The notes under the pieces: model-generated
The model's database searches: none
The model's input: the letters and a program-made list of their open reading frames with translations, nothing else
Told to the model about the DNA's origin: nothing
Origin: Microbacteriaceae bacterium PS02344
GTDB taxonomy: Bacteria > Actinomycetota > Actinomycetes > Actinomycetales > Microbacteriaceae
NCBI GenBank assembly: GCA_029959905.1
Contig: JASCNZ010000006.1
Coordinates: 32,626-96,625 of the forward strand
DNA: 64,000 nucleotides
Direction of reading: 5' to 3'
Shown: one piece after another, positions 54,664-63,913 of the stretch
How positions within the stretch are numbered: position 1 is the stretch's first letter
How the letters are laid out: every line of letters starts with the position of its first letter
Made by a program: the position numbers and the translations under genes

Positions 54664-55253
54664 TGGCAAGCACCGACGCCGCGGTGGCTGGCAAGATCCA
54701 GCCCCGCCTGAAGGCGAAGTACAACGCCGAGATCAAGAAGGCGATGCAGGACGAGTTCGGTTATGCGAACGTCATGCAGATCCCCGGACTGGTCAAGGTC
54801 GTCGTCAACACGGGTGTCGGCGAGGCGGCTCGCGACAGCAAGGTGATCGAGGGTGCGGTCGACGACCTCACCAAGATCACCGGCCAGAAGCCGATCGTCA
54901 CCAAGGCCCGCAAGTCGATCGCGCAGTTCAAGCTGCGCGAGGGCCAGGCCATCGGCGCGCACGTCACCCTCCGCGGTGACCGCGCGTGGGAGTTCCTGGA
55001 CCGCCTGGTCTCGCTCGCCCTGCCCCGTATCCGCGACTTCCGCGGCCTCTCGGCCAAGCAGTTCGACGGCAACGGCAACTACACCTTCGGTCTCCAGGAG
55101 CAGAGCGTGTTCCACGAGATCGACCAGGACCGCATCGACCGGGTCCGCGGTTTCGACATCACCGTCGTCACCACGGCGAAGACGGACGACGAGGGTCGGG
55201 CACTGCTCCGCCACCTCGGCTTCCCGTTCCGCTCGGAAGACGCACAGGCGTAA
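54663..55253 (+). CDS. rplE: 50S ribosomal protein L5
   Basis: The protein has 196 residues, standard L5 ([39 protein letters not shown]). It binds 5S rRNA. In most bacteria rpsN follows; here a palindrome-containing gap of 134 bases leads straight to rpsH. Confidence 0.98.
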   Translation: MASTDAAVAGKIQPRLKAKYNAEIKKAMQDEFGYANVMQIPGLVKVVVNTGVGEAARDSKVIEGAVDDLTKITGQKPIVTKARKSIAQFKLREGQAIGAHVTLRGDRAWEFLDRLVSLALPRIRDFRGLSAKQFDGNGNYTFGLQEQSVFHEIDQDRIDRVRGFDITVVTTAKTDDEGRALLRHLGFPFRSEDAQA

Positions 55254-55260
55254 CACCTCT

Positions 55261-55297
55261 CGACGGGCTCAGTGGTCTCGTGTCACTGAGCCCGTCG
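55261..55297. repeat. Perfect 14-bp palindrome in place of rpsN
   Basis: The arms CGACGGGCTCAGTG and CACTGAGCCCGTCG pair perfectly around a 9-base loop, 8 bases after the rplE stop. The GGGCTCAG...CTGAGCCC type of palindrome looks like a dispersed REP-like element of this lineage (from memory). It could also act as a terminator or mRNA stabiliser. A TACAAT box at 55307-55312 may restart transcription before rpsH. Confidence 0.7.
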
Positions 55298-55387
55298 ATG
55301 TGTGCGTACAATTGAAGATTGCGTGCTCATCGCAGGCCGTCTGTCGTGTAACGGCAGCCGGAACCTCATGAACGAAAGAAGAACACA

Positions 55388-55786
55388 ATGACAATGACAG
55401 ACCCGGTCGCAGACATGCTGACCCGTCTGCGCAACGCGAACTCGGCGCACCACGACTCCGTGACCCTGCCGTCGAGCAAGCTCAAGACGCACATCGCCGA
55501 GATCCTCCAGCAGGAGGGCTACATCGCCGGCTGGGAGACGTCCGACGCCCGCGTGGGAACCAACCTCACGCTGACGCTCAAGTACGGCCCCAACCGCGAG
55601 CGGTCGATCGCCGGCATCAAGCGCGTGTCGAAGCCCGGCCTCCGCGTGTACGCGAAGTCCACCGAGCTCCCGCGCGTCCTCGGCGGCCTCGGCGTGGCCA
55701 TCCTGTCCACCTCCTCCGGTCTTCTCACCGACCGTCAGGCTGAGCAGAAGGGCGTGGGCGGAGAAGTTCTCGCCTACGTGTGGTAA
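55388..55786 (+). CDS. rpsH: 30S ribosomal protein S8
   Basis: The protein has 132 residues, standard S8 ([46 protein letters not shown]). It binds the central domain of 16S rRNA and, in E. coli, represses the spc operon. The ATG follows AAAGAAG. Confidence 0.98.
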   Translation: MTMTDPVADMLTRLRNANSAHHDSVTLPSSKLKTHIAEILQQEGYIAGWETSDARVGTNLTLTLKYGPNRERSIAGIKRVSKPGLRVYAKSTELPRVLGGLGVAILSTSSGLLTDRQAEQKGVGGEVLAYVW

Positions 55787-55792
55787 TTCGAA

Positions 55793-56329
55793 ATGTCGCG
55801 TATTGGACGACTTCCCATCGACGTTCCCGCGGACGTGACCGTTTCGGTCAACGGCCGTGAGGTCGCGGTGAAGGGCCCCAAGGGTGAGCTCACCCTCACG
55901 GTGGCCAGCCCCATCGAGGTCGCGGTCGAGGAGAACCAGGTTCTGGTCACCCGTCCCGACGACGAGCGCGAGTCGCGGTCGCTGCACGGCCTGACCCGCA
56001 CGCTCATCAACAACAACATCATCGGCGTGACCCAGGGCTACACCAAGGGTCTCGAGGTCGTCGGCACCGGTTACCGCGTGCAGCAGAAGGGCAGCTCGGT
56101 CGAGTTCGCCCTCGGCTTCTCGCACCCGGTCCTGATCGACCCGCCCGCCGGGATCACGCTCACGGTCGAGGGCACGAACAAGCTCACCGTCAGCGGAATC
56201 GACAAGCAGGCTGTCGGCGAGGCAGCTGCGAACATCCGCAAGATCCGCAAGCCCGAACCGTACAAGGGCAAGGGTGTGCGCTACGCCGGCGAGGTCGTGC
56301 GTCGCAAGGCCGGAAAGAGTGGTAAGTAA
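55793..56329 (+). CDS. rplF: 50S ribosomal protein L6
   Basis: The protein has 178 residues, standard L6 ([15 protein letters not shown]; later [25 protein letters not shown]). It sits near the factor-binding site. It starts 6 bases after rpsH. Confidence 0.98.
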   Translation: MSRIGRLPIDVPADVTVSVNGREVAVKGPKGELTLTVASPIEVAVEENQVLVTRPDDERESRSLHGLTRTLINNNIIGVTQGYTKGLEVVGTGYRVQQKGSSVEFALGFSHPVLIDPPAGITLTVEGTNKLTVSGIDKQAVGEAAANIRKIRKPEPYKGKGVRYAGEVVRRKAGKSGK

Positions 56330-56331
56330 CC

Positions 56332-56691
56332 ATGGCTCTCAAGTCAAAGTCTGACGCCCGCGCGCGTCGTCACGCCCGCCTTCGCAAGAAGGTCGTCGGC
56401 ACCGAGGTGCGCCCGCGCCTCGTCGTCAACCGCTCGGCGCGCCACGTCTTCGTGCAGCTCGTCGACGACAGCAAGGGTCACACCGTGGCCTCCGCATCCA
56501 CGCTCGAGACCGACCTGCGTTCGTTCGAGGGTGACAAGACCGCCAAGGCCCGCAAGGTCGGCGAGCTCGTCGCCGAGCGCGCGAAGGCCGCCGGCGTTTC
56601 CGAGGCTGTGTTCGACCGTGGCGGCAACCGCTACGCCGGTCGTGTCGCCGCCATCGCCGAGGGCGCCCGTGAAGGGGGGCTGGCACTGTGA
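56332..56691 (+). CDS. rplR: 50S ribosomal protein L18
   Basis: The protein has 119 residues, standard L18 ([39 protein letters not shown]). It binds 5S rRNA. Its stop overlaps the rpsE start by four bases. Confidence 0.98.
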   Translation: MALKSKSDARARRHARLRKKVVGTEVRPRLVVNRSARHVFVQLVDDSKGHTVASASTLETDLRSFEGDKTAKARKVGELVAERAKAAGVSEAVFDRGGNRYAGRVAAIAEGAREGGLAL

Positions 56692-57389
56692 GTGACAACA
56701 AGGAGAACGAAGTGACCGAAGCGGCTGCTGCCACTTCCGAGACGGCCGCCGGCACCACGCAGGGCGACTCGACTCGTGACCAGCGCGACGGTCGCCGTGG
56801 CGGCCGTGGTGACCGCAACCAGGGTGGCCGCGACCGCAACTCGCGCGACCGTGGCGACAACCAGTTCCTGGAGCGCGTCGTCACCATCAACCGCGTCTCG
56901 AAGGTCGTGAAGGGTGGTCGTCGCTTCAGCTTCACCGCTCTCGTGGTCGTCGGCGACGGCAACGGTCTGGTGGGCGTCGGCTACGGCAAGGCCCGCGAGG
57001 TGCCCCTGGCGATCTCGAAGGGTGTCGAAGAGGCCAAGCGCAACTTCTTCCGCGTGCCGCGCGTCGGCAGCACCCTCCCGCACCCCGTGCAGGGCGAGGC
57101 CGCTGCCGGTGTCGTGCTGCTGCGTCCGGCTGCCGCCGGTACCGGTGTTATCGCCGGTGGTCCCGTCCGCGCCGTGCTCGAGTGCGCCGGCGTCCACGAC
57201 GTCCTGTCGAAGTCGCTCGGTTCGTCGAACACGATCAACATCGTGCACGCGACCGTCGCCGCTCTGAAGCAGCTCGAGGAGCCCCGTGCGGTCGCCGCAC
57301 GCCGTGGCCTCGAGTTCGACCAGGTGGCTCCGGCGCGTCTTGTCCGCGCCGAGGCCGAGGCCATCGCCGCACAGAAGGTAGGTGCCTGA
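56688..57389 (+). CDS. rpsE: 30S ribosomal protein S5 with long N-terminal extension
   Basis: The protein has 233 residues, about 65 more than E. coli S5. Residues 1-58 are a charged, Arg/Gly/Asp-rich disordered extension ([21 protein letters not shown]). The S5 core follows ([31 protein letters not shown]). Start GTG 56688 overlaps the rplR stop; an ATG-less N-terminus makes shorter starts unlikely. Confidence 0.97.
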   Translation: MSDNKENEVTEAAAATSETAAGTTQGDSTRDQRDGRRGGRGDRNQGGRDRNSRDRGDNQFLERVVTINRVSKVVKGGRRFSFTALVVVGDGNGLVGVGYGKAREVPLAISKGVEEAKRNFFRVPRVGSTLPHPVQGEAAAGVVLLRPAAAGTGVIAGGPVRAVLECAGVHDVLSKSLGSSNTINIVHATVAALKQLEEPRAVAARRGLEFDQVAPARLVRAEAEAIAAQKVGA

Positions 57390-57574
57390 TGGCCGCGCGT
57401 CTGAAGGTCACGCAGATCAAGTCCAAGGTGAGCGAGAAGCAGAACCAGCGCGACACGCTGCGCAGCCTCGGTCTCAAGCGGATCGGTGACAGCACCGTCC
57501 GCCCCGACGACGCGCAGACGCGCGGGTACGTCAAGACCGTCGCCCACCTCGTCAAGGTTGAGGAGATCGACTAA
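57389..57574 (+). CDS. rpmD: 50S ribosomal protein L30
   Basis: The protein has 61 residues, standard short L30 ([31 protein letters not shown]). One-base overlaps join it to rpsE and rplO. Confidence 0.97.
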   Translation: MAARLKVTQIKSKVSEKQNQRDTLRSLGLKRIGDSTVRPDDAQTRGYVKTVAHLVKVEEID

Positions 57575-58125
57575 TGGCTGAGAAGAACGAGGCCGTCGAG
57601 GCCGAGAAGGCCCCGAAGAAGGCTGCGGCCCCCAAGGCCGCCGCCAAGAAGCCCGCCGCGAAGAAGGCGGATGCTCCGGCATCCCGTCCGGGCGTGCTGA
57701 AGGTGCACCACCTGCGTCCGGTCCCCGGCGCCAACACCGCGAAGACCCGTGTGGGTCGCGGTGAGGGCTCGAAGGGTAAGACCGCCGGCCGCGGAACCAA
57801 GGGCACCAAGGCGCGCAACACCGTGCGCGTCGGCTTCGAGGGTGGGCAGATGCCGCTGCACATGCGCACCCCGAAGCTGCGCGGGTTCAAGAACCCGTTC
57901 CGCGTCGAGTACCAGGTCGTGAACCTGGAGAAGCTCGCGGAGCTCTACCCCCAGGGTGGCGACGTCACCATCGGCGACCTGGTCGCCAAGGGTGCGGTTC
58001 GTAAGAACGAGAAGGTCAAGGTTCTCGGGAACGGCGACATCGCCGTGAAGCTCACCGTCGCGGTCGACAAGGTCTCGGCTTCGGCCGAGCAGAAGATCGT
58101 GGCTGCGGGCGGTTCCGTCAAGTAA
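57574..58125 (+). CDS. rplO: 50S ribosomal protein L15 with N-terminal extension
   Basis: The protein has 183 residues. Residues 1-40 are an Ala/Lys-rich tail-like extension ([22 protein letters not shown]). The L15 core follows ([40 protein letters not shown]). It is the last gene before a terminator. Confidence 0.97.
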   Translation: MAEKNEAVEAEKAPKKAAAPKAAAKKPAAKKADAPASRPGVLKVHHLRPVPGANTAKTRVGRGEGSKGKTAGRGTKGTKARNTVRVGFEGGQMPLHMRTPKLRGFKNPFRVEYQVVNLEKLAELYPQGGDVTIGDLVAKGAVRKNEKVKVLGNGDIAVKLTVAVDKVSASAEQKIVAAGGSVK

Positions 58126-58132
58126 CCACCTG

Positions 58133-58167
58133 ACAGAAGGGGTCGGACATCGTCCGGCCCCTTCTGT
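58133..58167 (+). terminator. Intrinsic terminator between rplO and secY
   Basis: A 16-bp stem (ACAGAAGGGGTCGGAC with GTCCGGCCCCTTCTGT, one T-G pair) encloses a 3-base loop. It separates the spc operon from secY-adk-map. Confidence 0.8.
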
Positions 58168-58253
58168 GCTTGCGGATGCCGGTGACCGCGGTTAGGTTAC
58201 TCTGGTCTTTCAGCCGTCCTTCAGCACGGCAACCCTTTTCAGGAGGAACGTTC

Positions 58254-59576
58254 TTGTTTAGCGCCATCGCGCGGATCTTCCGCACGCCCGACCTTCGTCG
58301 CAAGATCGGTTTCACTCTGGCCATCATCGCGATCTACCGGCTGGGCTCGAACGTTCCCGCTCCGTTCGTGAACTTCCCGAACGTCGAGGAGTGCCTCGCG
58401 GTCAGCTCCAGCACCGACGGTCTGCTGGGCCTGGTGAACCTCTTCTCCGGCGGGGCGCTCCTCCAGCTCTCCATCTTCGCGCTGGGCGTGATGCCGTACA
58501 TCACGGCCACCATCATCACCCAGCTGCTGCGCGTGGTGATCCCTCACTTCGAGGCGCTCCACAAGGAGGGCCAGGCCGGTCAGGCGCGGCTGACGCAGTA
58601 CACGCGCTACCTCACGATCGCCCTCGCGCTGCTGCAGTCGACGACGCTCATCACGGTCGCCCGCAGCGGTCAGCTCTTCGGCACCACCGATCTCGCCGCG
58701 TGCCAGAACCTCCTCACCAACGACGTGTGGTGGGCGCAGTTGCTCATCATCATGGCGATGACCGCCGGAACCGGCCTCATCATGTGGTTCGCCGAGCTGG
58801 TCACCGAGCGCGGCATCGGCAACGGCATGTCGCTCCTCATCTTCACCTCGATCGCCGCCACGTTCCCCGGCGCCATGGGCCTCATCTGGCAGACCAAGGG
58901 CTTCGAGATCTTCCTGCTCGTGCTGCTCGTCGGCGTCATCGTCATGGCGCTGGTCGTGTTCGTCGAGCAGTCCCAGCGACGCATCCCGGTGCAGTACGCG
59001 AAGCGCATGGTCGGCCGTCGCACCTACGGGGGCACGAACACGTACATCCCGATCAAGGTCAACATGGCGGGTGTGATCCCGGTCATCTTCGCCTCGTCGC
59101 TGCTCTACATCCCGGCGCTGATCGCCCAGTTCAACACCCCGCAGGACGGCTCGACGCCGGCGCCGTGGGTCACCTGGATCACGACGTACTTCACCACGGG
59201 CAACCACCCGATCTACATGGCGGCGTACTTCCTGCTCATCATCGGCTTCACCTACTTCTACGTCGCGATCACCTTCAACCCGGTCGAGGTCGCCGACAAC
59301 ATGAAGAAGTACGGCGGGTTCATCCCCGGCATCCGCGCCGGCCGCCCGACCGCCGAGTACCTCGACTACGTGCTCACGCGCATCACCCTGCCCGGGTCGA
59401 TCTACCTGGGTCTGATCGCGCTGATCCCGCTCATCGCGCTGGCCACCGTCGGCGCGAACCAGAACTTCCCGTTCGGCGGCGCCTCGATCCTCATCATCGT
59501 GGGTGTCGGTCTCGAGACGGTCAAGCAGATCGACGCGCAGCTGCAGCAGCGCCACTACGAAGGGCTCCTCCGATGA
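58254..59576 (+). CDS. secY: Preprotein translocase subunit SecY
   Basis: SecY is the channel of the Sec translocon. The protein has 440 residues and ten membrane helices. The start is the rare codon TTG at 58254: it gives the family N-terminus MFSAIARIFRTPDLRRK and has a perfect AGGAGG 8 bases upstream, whereas in-frame starts further up run into the terminator. The stop overlaps the adk ATG by four bases. Confidence 0.96.
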   Translation: MFSAIARIFRTPDLRRKIGFTLAIIAIYRLGSNVPAPFVNFPNVEECLAVSSSTDGLLGLVNLFSGGALLQLSIFALGVMPYITATIITQLLRVVIPHFEALHKEGQAGQARLTQYTRYLTIALALLQSTTLITVARSGQLFGTTDLAACQNLLTNDVWWAQLLIIMAMTAGTGLIMWFAELVTERGIGNGMSLLIFTSIAATFPGAMGLIWQTKGFEIFLLVLLVGVIVMALVVFVEQSQRRIPVQYAKRMVGRRTYGGTNTYIPIKVNMAGVIPVIFASSLLYIPALIAQFNTPQDGSTPAPWVTWITTYFTTGNHPIYMAAYFLLIIGFTYFYVAITFNPVEVADNMKKYGGFIPGIRAGRPTAEYLDYVLTRITLPGSIYLGLIALIPLIALATVGANQNFPFGGASILIIVGVGLETVKQIDAQLQQRHYEGLLR

Positions 59577-60169
59577 CGGCATCCGCCAGGCTTCTGATCG
59601 TCGGACCGCAGGGCTCGGGCAAGGGCACGCAGGGTGTGCGCATCGCCGAGACCTTCGGCATCCCGGTCGTCTCGACGGGTGACATCTTCCGCGCGAACAT
59701 CAAGGGCGGCACCGAGCTCGGCACCCAGGTGACCGAGATCCTCGACCGTGGCGATCTGGTGCCCGACGAACTCACGAGTGAGATCGTGCGCGACCGTCTG
59801 TCGCAGGACGACGCCGCGAACGGCTTCCTGCTCGACGGCTACCCCCGCAACGTCGCCCAGGTGGGCCACCTCGACGAGTTCCTGAGCGGTCGTGGCGAGG
59901 CGCTCGACGCCGTGCTGCTGCTCGACGTGCCGCGGGCCGAGAGCATCTCGCGTCTCAGCCTGCGCGCCATCGAGCAGGGGCGTTCGGACGACACCGAAGA
60001 GGCCATCGCCCACCGTCTCGACATCTACGAGCGCGAGACCGCACCGATCATCGACGTGTACAGCGAGAGGGGCATCGTCGACCGCATCGACGGCGTCGGC
60101 TCGCTCGACGAGATCACCGAGCGCATCGTCGCCGCGCTCGACGCGCGCGGCCTGCACGTCGCAGTCTGA
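59573..60169 (+). CDS. adk: Adenylate kinase (short form)
   Basis: The protein has 198 residues with the P-loop GPQGSGKGTQ (near residue 11) and LDGYPRN (near residue 85). It converts AMP and ATP to two ADP. The zinc-binding LID insert of long adenylate kinases is absent, as usual in actinobacteria. It is coupled to secY and followed 8 bases later by map. Confidence 0.97.
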   Translation: MTASARLLIVGPQGSGKGTQGVRIAETFGIPVVSTGDIFRANIKGGTELGTQVTEILDRGDLVPDELTSEIVRDRLSQDDAANGFLLDGYPRNVAQVGHLDEFLSGRGEALDAVLLLDVPRAESISRLSLRAIEQGRSDDTEEAIAHRLDIYERETAPIIDVYSERGIVDRIDGVGSLDEITERIVAALDARGLHVAV

Positions 60170-60177
60170 GCGGCGTC

Positions 60178-61026
60178 ATGTTCCGCCGGTCGATCTACAA
60201 GACCCCTGCCCAGCTGCGTTCGATGGTCGAGCCCGGCCTCATCACGGCGGCGGCGCTCGACGCCGTGCGTCCGCTGATCCGTGCGGGCGTCAGCACGATC
60301 GAGCTCGACACCGCCGCGGAGCGCGCGATCACGGCGCGCGGGGCCGAGTCGAACTTCCAACTCGTCAAGGGATACCACCACACGATCTGCGTGTCGGTGA
60401 ACGAGCAGGTCGTGCACGGCATCCCCGGAGAGCTCGTGCTGCAGCCCGGAGACATCGTCTCGGTCGACTGCGGCGCGCAGTTCGATGGATGGAACGGCGA
60501 CAGCGCGATCACGGTCGTGGTGCCGGACGACACCCGCCCCGACGTCGTGGCGAACCGCGAGGAGCTGTCGCGGGTCACCGAAGGCTCGATGTGGGCGGGC
60601 ATCGCCGCGATGGCGACCGCGTCGCACCTCGGTGAGGTCGGAGCGGCGATCCAGGAGTACATCGAGGCCCAGGGCCCGTCGGCCGTGTCGGGGGAGACCT
60701 ACGGCATCCTGCGCGAGTACGTCGGCCACGGCATCGGTCGCAAGATGCACGAGGCCCCGAGCGTGTTCAACTACCGCACGCCCGACCCCGGCGCCGAGAT
60801 CAAGCCCGGCCTCGTCGTCGCGATCGAGCCGATGGTCACGGCGGGCGGTGAGGCGACTTTCATCGAGGAGGACGACTGGACCGTCTCGACCGTCGACGGT
60901 TCGGACGGGTCGCACTGGGAGCACAGCGTCGCCCGCCATGAGGGTGGCATCTGGGTGCTCACCGCACCCGACGGCGGTGCCGCCGGTCTCGCGCCGTTCG
61001 GCGTGACCCCGGTTCCCCTCGCCTGA
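60178..61026 (+). CDS. map: Type I methionine aminopeptidase
   Basis: The protein has 282 residues. The metal ligands are in place: Asp in VSVDCGAQFDGWNGDSA (two Asp, near residues 98 and 109), His in GHGIGRKMHE (near residue 182), Glu in AIEPMV, and the last Glu in HWEHSVA. It removes N-terminal Met. It ends the secY-adk-map unit; a 247-base gap follows. Confidence 0.97.
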   Translation: MFRRSIYKTPAQLRSMVEPGLITAAALDAVRPLIRAGVSTIELDTAAERAITARGAESNFQLVKGYHHTICVSVNEQVVHGIPGELVLQPGDIVSVDCGAQFDGWNGDSAITVVVPDDTRPDVVANREELSRVTEGSMWAGIAAMATASHLGEVGAAIQEYIEAQGPSAVSGETYGILREYVGHGIGRKMHEAPSVFNYRTPDPGAEIKPGLVVAIEPMVTAGGEATFIEEDDWTVSTVDGSDGSHWEHSVARHEGGIWVLTAPDGGAAGLAPFGVTPVPLA

Positions 61027-61198
61027 GACTGCTGCCGCGCGGTCCGGTGCGAAAACGCAGACCGGATGCTAGGGGCGAGGCGAGTCGCGCTGCGACACGC
61101 CGACTCGCTCGCCGGTCGTCTCCGTTTCGGCGAGCTCGGCGGCGGGAGACGTTACCGAAGCGTGAGCGGGCGGGGGAGGGCCGCTCACACGCAGCCCA

Positions 61199-61204
61199 TA
61201 GGCT
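61199..61204 (+). promoter_or_regulatory. -10 box of the DsbA-like gene
   Basis: TAGGCT lies 69 bases before ATG 61274. The transcript would have a leader of about 60 bases. The rest of the gap 61027-61198 shows no gene. Confidence 0.4.
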
Positions 61205-61273
61205 GATGCAGGAAGATCACAGGGTACCTGCGCCCGCACCGGCATGCGGCGAGACCGAGAGAAACGGAAGACA

Positions 61274-61942
61274 ATGGCAGCGGCGAAGAGCAACACCAAC
61301 TGGTTCGTGATCGGGGTGTCCGCAGCCGTCGTTGTCGTGCTGATCGCCCTCGGTGCGCTGGTGGTGTTCTTGAACAACCAGGCCACCGACGCAGGGCCCA
61401 CCCCTGACGGGAACGACTCCTTCAACTCCGAGACCGGCGCGGTGTCCGTCGGGGACGGCGAAGACACGATCGCGGTGTTCGTCGACTTCCAGTGCCCCGT
61501 CTGCAAGACGTTCGAAGAACAGTACGGCCCGGCACTCGAGGCTGCGGCGGAGGACGGACGGATCACTCTCGAGTACCACCCGATCGCGATCCTCGACCGC
61601 TACTCGCAGGGCACCGAGTACTCGTCCCGCTCCGCAGGCGCGGCCGTCTGTGTTGCGGACTCGAACCCGGACCTCTACCTGGACTTCGCGAAGGCGCTCT
61701 TCGACAACCAGCCCGCGGAGAACACGTCCGGTCTGACCAACGAGCAGCTCGCCGACTTCGCGTCTCAGGTGGGTGCTGACGATGCGGTCGCGTGCATCAC
61801 CGATGAGACGTACAAGAAGTTCGATGTGTCGCAGGCCAAGTCCCACGAGATCCAGGGCACTCCAACCGTCGAGGTCAACGGCGAGCGCCTCGACCTGCAG
61901 AACGCCGAGGACTTCAAGACCTTCACCGATCTCATCAGCTGA
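61274..61942 (+). CDS. Membrane-anchored DsbA-like thiol-disulfide oxidoreductase
   Basis: The protein has 222 residues. An N-terminal membrane anchor (residues 10-33) is followed by a short linker and a thioredoxin/DsbA-type domain with active site FQCPVC (Cys 74 and 77) and a cis-Pro loop (GTPTVEVNG, near residue 197). It would act outside the membrane, forming or exchanging disulfides in secreted proteins. A gene for a secreted protein with four cysteines follows 102 bases downstream, a plausible client. It breaks the usual map-infA order. Confidence 0.9.
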   Translation: MAAAKSNTNWFVIGVSAAVVVVLIALGALVVFLNNQATDAGPTPDGNDSFNSETGAVSVGDGEDTIAVFVDFQCPVCKTFEEQYGPALEAAAEDGRITLEYHPIAILDRYSQGTEYSSRSAGAAVCVADSNPDLYLDFAKALFDNQPAENTSGLTNEQLADFASQVGADDAVACITDETYKKFDVSQAKSHEIQGTPTVEVNGERLDLQNAEDFKTFTDLIS

Positions 61943-61997
61943 GCTCACATATATATATGGGCTGTGGAAAACTCCGGCCGCGTTTCTTCCGTCTGCA

Positions 61998-62031
61998 GTA
62001 CGGTGCCTACGCACGACCCCGTGCACCGTAC
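61998..62031 (+). promoter_or_regulatory. Hairpin or operator before the secreted-protein gene
   Basis: GTACGGTGC and GCACCGTAC form a perfect 9-bp inverted repeat with a 16-base spacer. It ends 4 bases before the GAGGAG ribosome-binding site at about 62035 and could control expression. An AT-rich TATATATAT run at 61950-61958 may be part of a promoter. Confidence 0.45.
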
Positions 62032-62044
62032 TCAGAGGAGAGCA

Positions 62045-62371
62045 ATGAAGACTCGGTCGATCGTGAAGTTCACGGCTGTCGCGGCGGTTGCGGCGTGTCT
62101 CAGTCTCGGAGCCGCGCCTACGGCGCAGGCGGCCGCTACGTGCAGAATCAGCTACTACCAAGGCTCAGGAGGAGGAATCGTGAGCTGCAGTGGTTATTCC
62201 CTCAATCAGAAGGTGAACGCATACGTGGAGTGCGTTGCGCTCCGGCCTTTCACCGGCTGGAAGCGCTACACCGGACGACTGGGCATGGGTAGCCATACCA
62301 TCTCCGCATCTACGTGGCCCAGCTGCCCTTGGCCGGCGAGCTACCGAACGGGCTATTACATCTCGTACTGA
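62045..62371 (+). CDS. Small secreted four-cysteine protein
   Basis: The protein has 108 residues. A signal peptide (residues 1-29, cleavage after AQA) leaves a mature protein of about 79 residues with Cys at 33, 48, 63 and 94, and many Tyr, Ser and Gly. No family is recognised. Composition and codon use are less GC-rich than neighbours, which hints at horizontal origin. The even Cys count and the DsbA-like gene just upstream suggest two disulfides. It could be an antimicrobial or surface peptide, but there is no direct proof. Confidence 0.75.
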   Translation: MKTRSIVKFTAVAAVAACLSLGAAPTAQAAATCRISYYQGSGGGIVSCSGYSLNQKVNAYVECVALRPFTGWKRYTGRLGMGSHTISASTWPSCPWPASYRTGYYISY

Positions 62372-62389
62372 TCGAAGCATTGGCGGACA

Positions 62390-62433
62390 GTGAAGGGTTC
62401 CAGCAATCGCCCCAGGTTGCTGGAACCCTTCAC
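62390..62433 (+). terminator. Terminator after the secreted-protein gene
   Basis: A perfect 17-bp stem (GTGAAGGGTTCCAGCAA with its complement) encloses a 10-base loop. It isolates the inserted pair from infA. Confidence 0.8.
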
Positions 62434-62551
62434 GTCGTCTAACATAGATCTTTGGTGCCTTGTGCACTGATTCGGCGTGTCCGTCGGCGCAGCACCACAA
62501 ACCCATCCATCCACCGCAGATCGACCGATCTGCAGAAGCGTCAGCGAGGCT

Positions 62552-62773
62552 ATGGCTAAGAAAGACGGTGTCATCGAGATCGAGGGCGTGATCTCCGAGG
62601 CTCTCCCCAACGCGATGTTCCGCGTTGAGCTCAGCAACGGACACAAGGTCCTGGCAACGATCTCGGGCAAGATGCGGCAGAACTACATCCGCATCATCCC
62701 CGAGGACCGCGTGGTCGTGGAGCTCAGCCCCTACGACCTGACCCGCGGCCGCATCGTCTACCGCTACCGCTGA
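62552..62773 (+). CDS. infA: Translation initiation factor IF-1
   Basis: The protein has 73 residues, standard S1/OB-fold IF-1 ([27 protein letters not shown]). ATG 62552 gives the canonical start; upstream in-frame codons lie in the leader. Confidence 0.98.
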   Translation: MAKKDGVIEIEGVISEALPNAMFRVELSNGHKVLATISGKMRQNYIRIIPEDRVVVELSPYDLTRGRIVYRYR

Positions 62774-62834
62774 TCGGTCGAGAAGTAACGGCCTGCCCCC
62801 CGGGGCGGTACGAAGACAGCGAACAGGAAGCATC

Positions 62835-62951
62835 ATGAAGGTCAACCCCAGCGTCAAGCCCATCTGCGACCACTGCAAGGTGATCCGCCGTCACGGCCGC
62901 GTCATGGTGATCTGCAAGAGCAACCCGCGTCACAAGCAGCGCCAGGGCTGA
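62835..62951 (+). CDS. rpmJ: 50S ribosomal protein L36
   Basis: The protein has 38 residues: [19 protein letters not shown] start with zinc ligands Cys 11, Cys 14, Cys 27 and His 32 intact (the zinc-binding form). It stabilises rRNA in the large subunit. AGGAAG precedes the ATG. Confidence 0.97.
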   Translation: MKVNPSVKPICDHCKVIRRHGRVMVICKSNPRHKQRQG

Positions 62952-63108
62952 TCGCCCGCGCTGCGTGAGCTGGTCTCTCGCAATCGACAACTGAACACAC
63001 AACGGCAGGATCAGATCCCCCGTCGGGAGACCGGCGGGGAGGACACCTCGGGGCGGAGGCCCGGGCACCGATCCTGTTCCACACCTCCATCACACCCAGG
63101 AGAACCGC

Positions 63109-63483
<375 letters not shown>

Positions 63484-63514
63484 GCGCGGCCCCAGGGACT
63501 AGGAGAACACTTTC

Positions 63515-63913
63515 ATGGCTGCACCCAAGGCCGCCGCGCGCAAGCCGCGCCGCAAGGAGAAGAAGAACATCGCGCTGGGCCAGGCCCACATCAAGTCGAC
63601 GTTCAACAACACGATCGTCTCGATCACCGACCCGTCCGGCGCGGTCATCGCCTGGGCATCGTCGGGTGGCGTGGGCTTCAAGGGCTCGCGCAAGTCGACC
63701 CCGTACGCCGCGGGCATGGCTGCCGAGTCGGCAGCCCGCCAGGCTGCGGAGCACGGCGTCAAGAAGGTCGACGTCCTCGTGAAGGGTCCGGGCTCCGGCC
63801 GCGAGACCGCGATCCGCTCGCTCCAGGCCGCCGGCCTCGAGGTCGGCTCGATCCAGGACGTCACCCCGCAGGCGCACAACGGCTGCCGCCCGCCGAAGCG
63901 CCGCCGCGTCTGA
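63515..63913 (+). CDS. rpsK: 30S ribosomal protein S11
   Basis: The protein has 132 residues, standard S11 ([47 protein letters not shown]-terminus [11 protein letters not shown]). It forms the platform near the mRNA exit. rpoA would be expected next but lies beyond the window; 63914-64000 shows no gene start. Confidence 0.98.
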   Translation: MAAPKAAARKPRRKEKKNIALGQAHIKSTFNNTIVSITDPSGAVIAWASSGGVGFKGSRKSTPYAAGMAAESAARQAAEHGVKKVDVLVKGPGSGRETAIRSLQAAGLEVGSIQDVTPQAHNGCRPPKRRRV

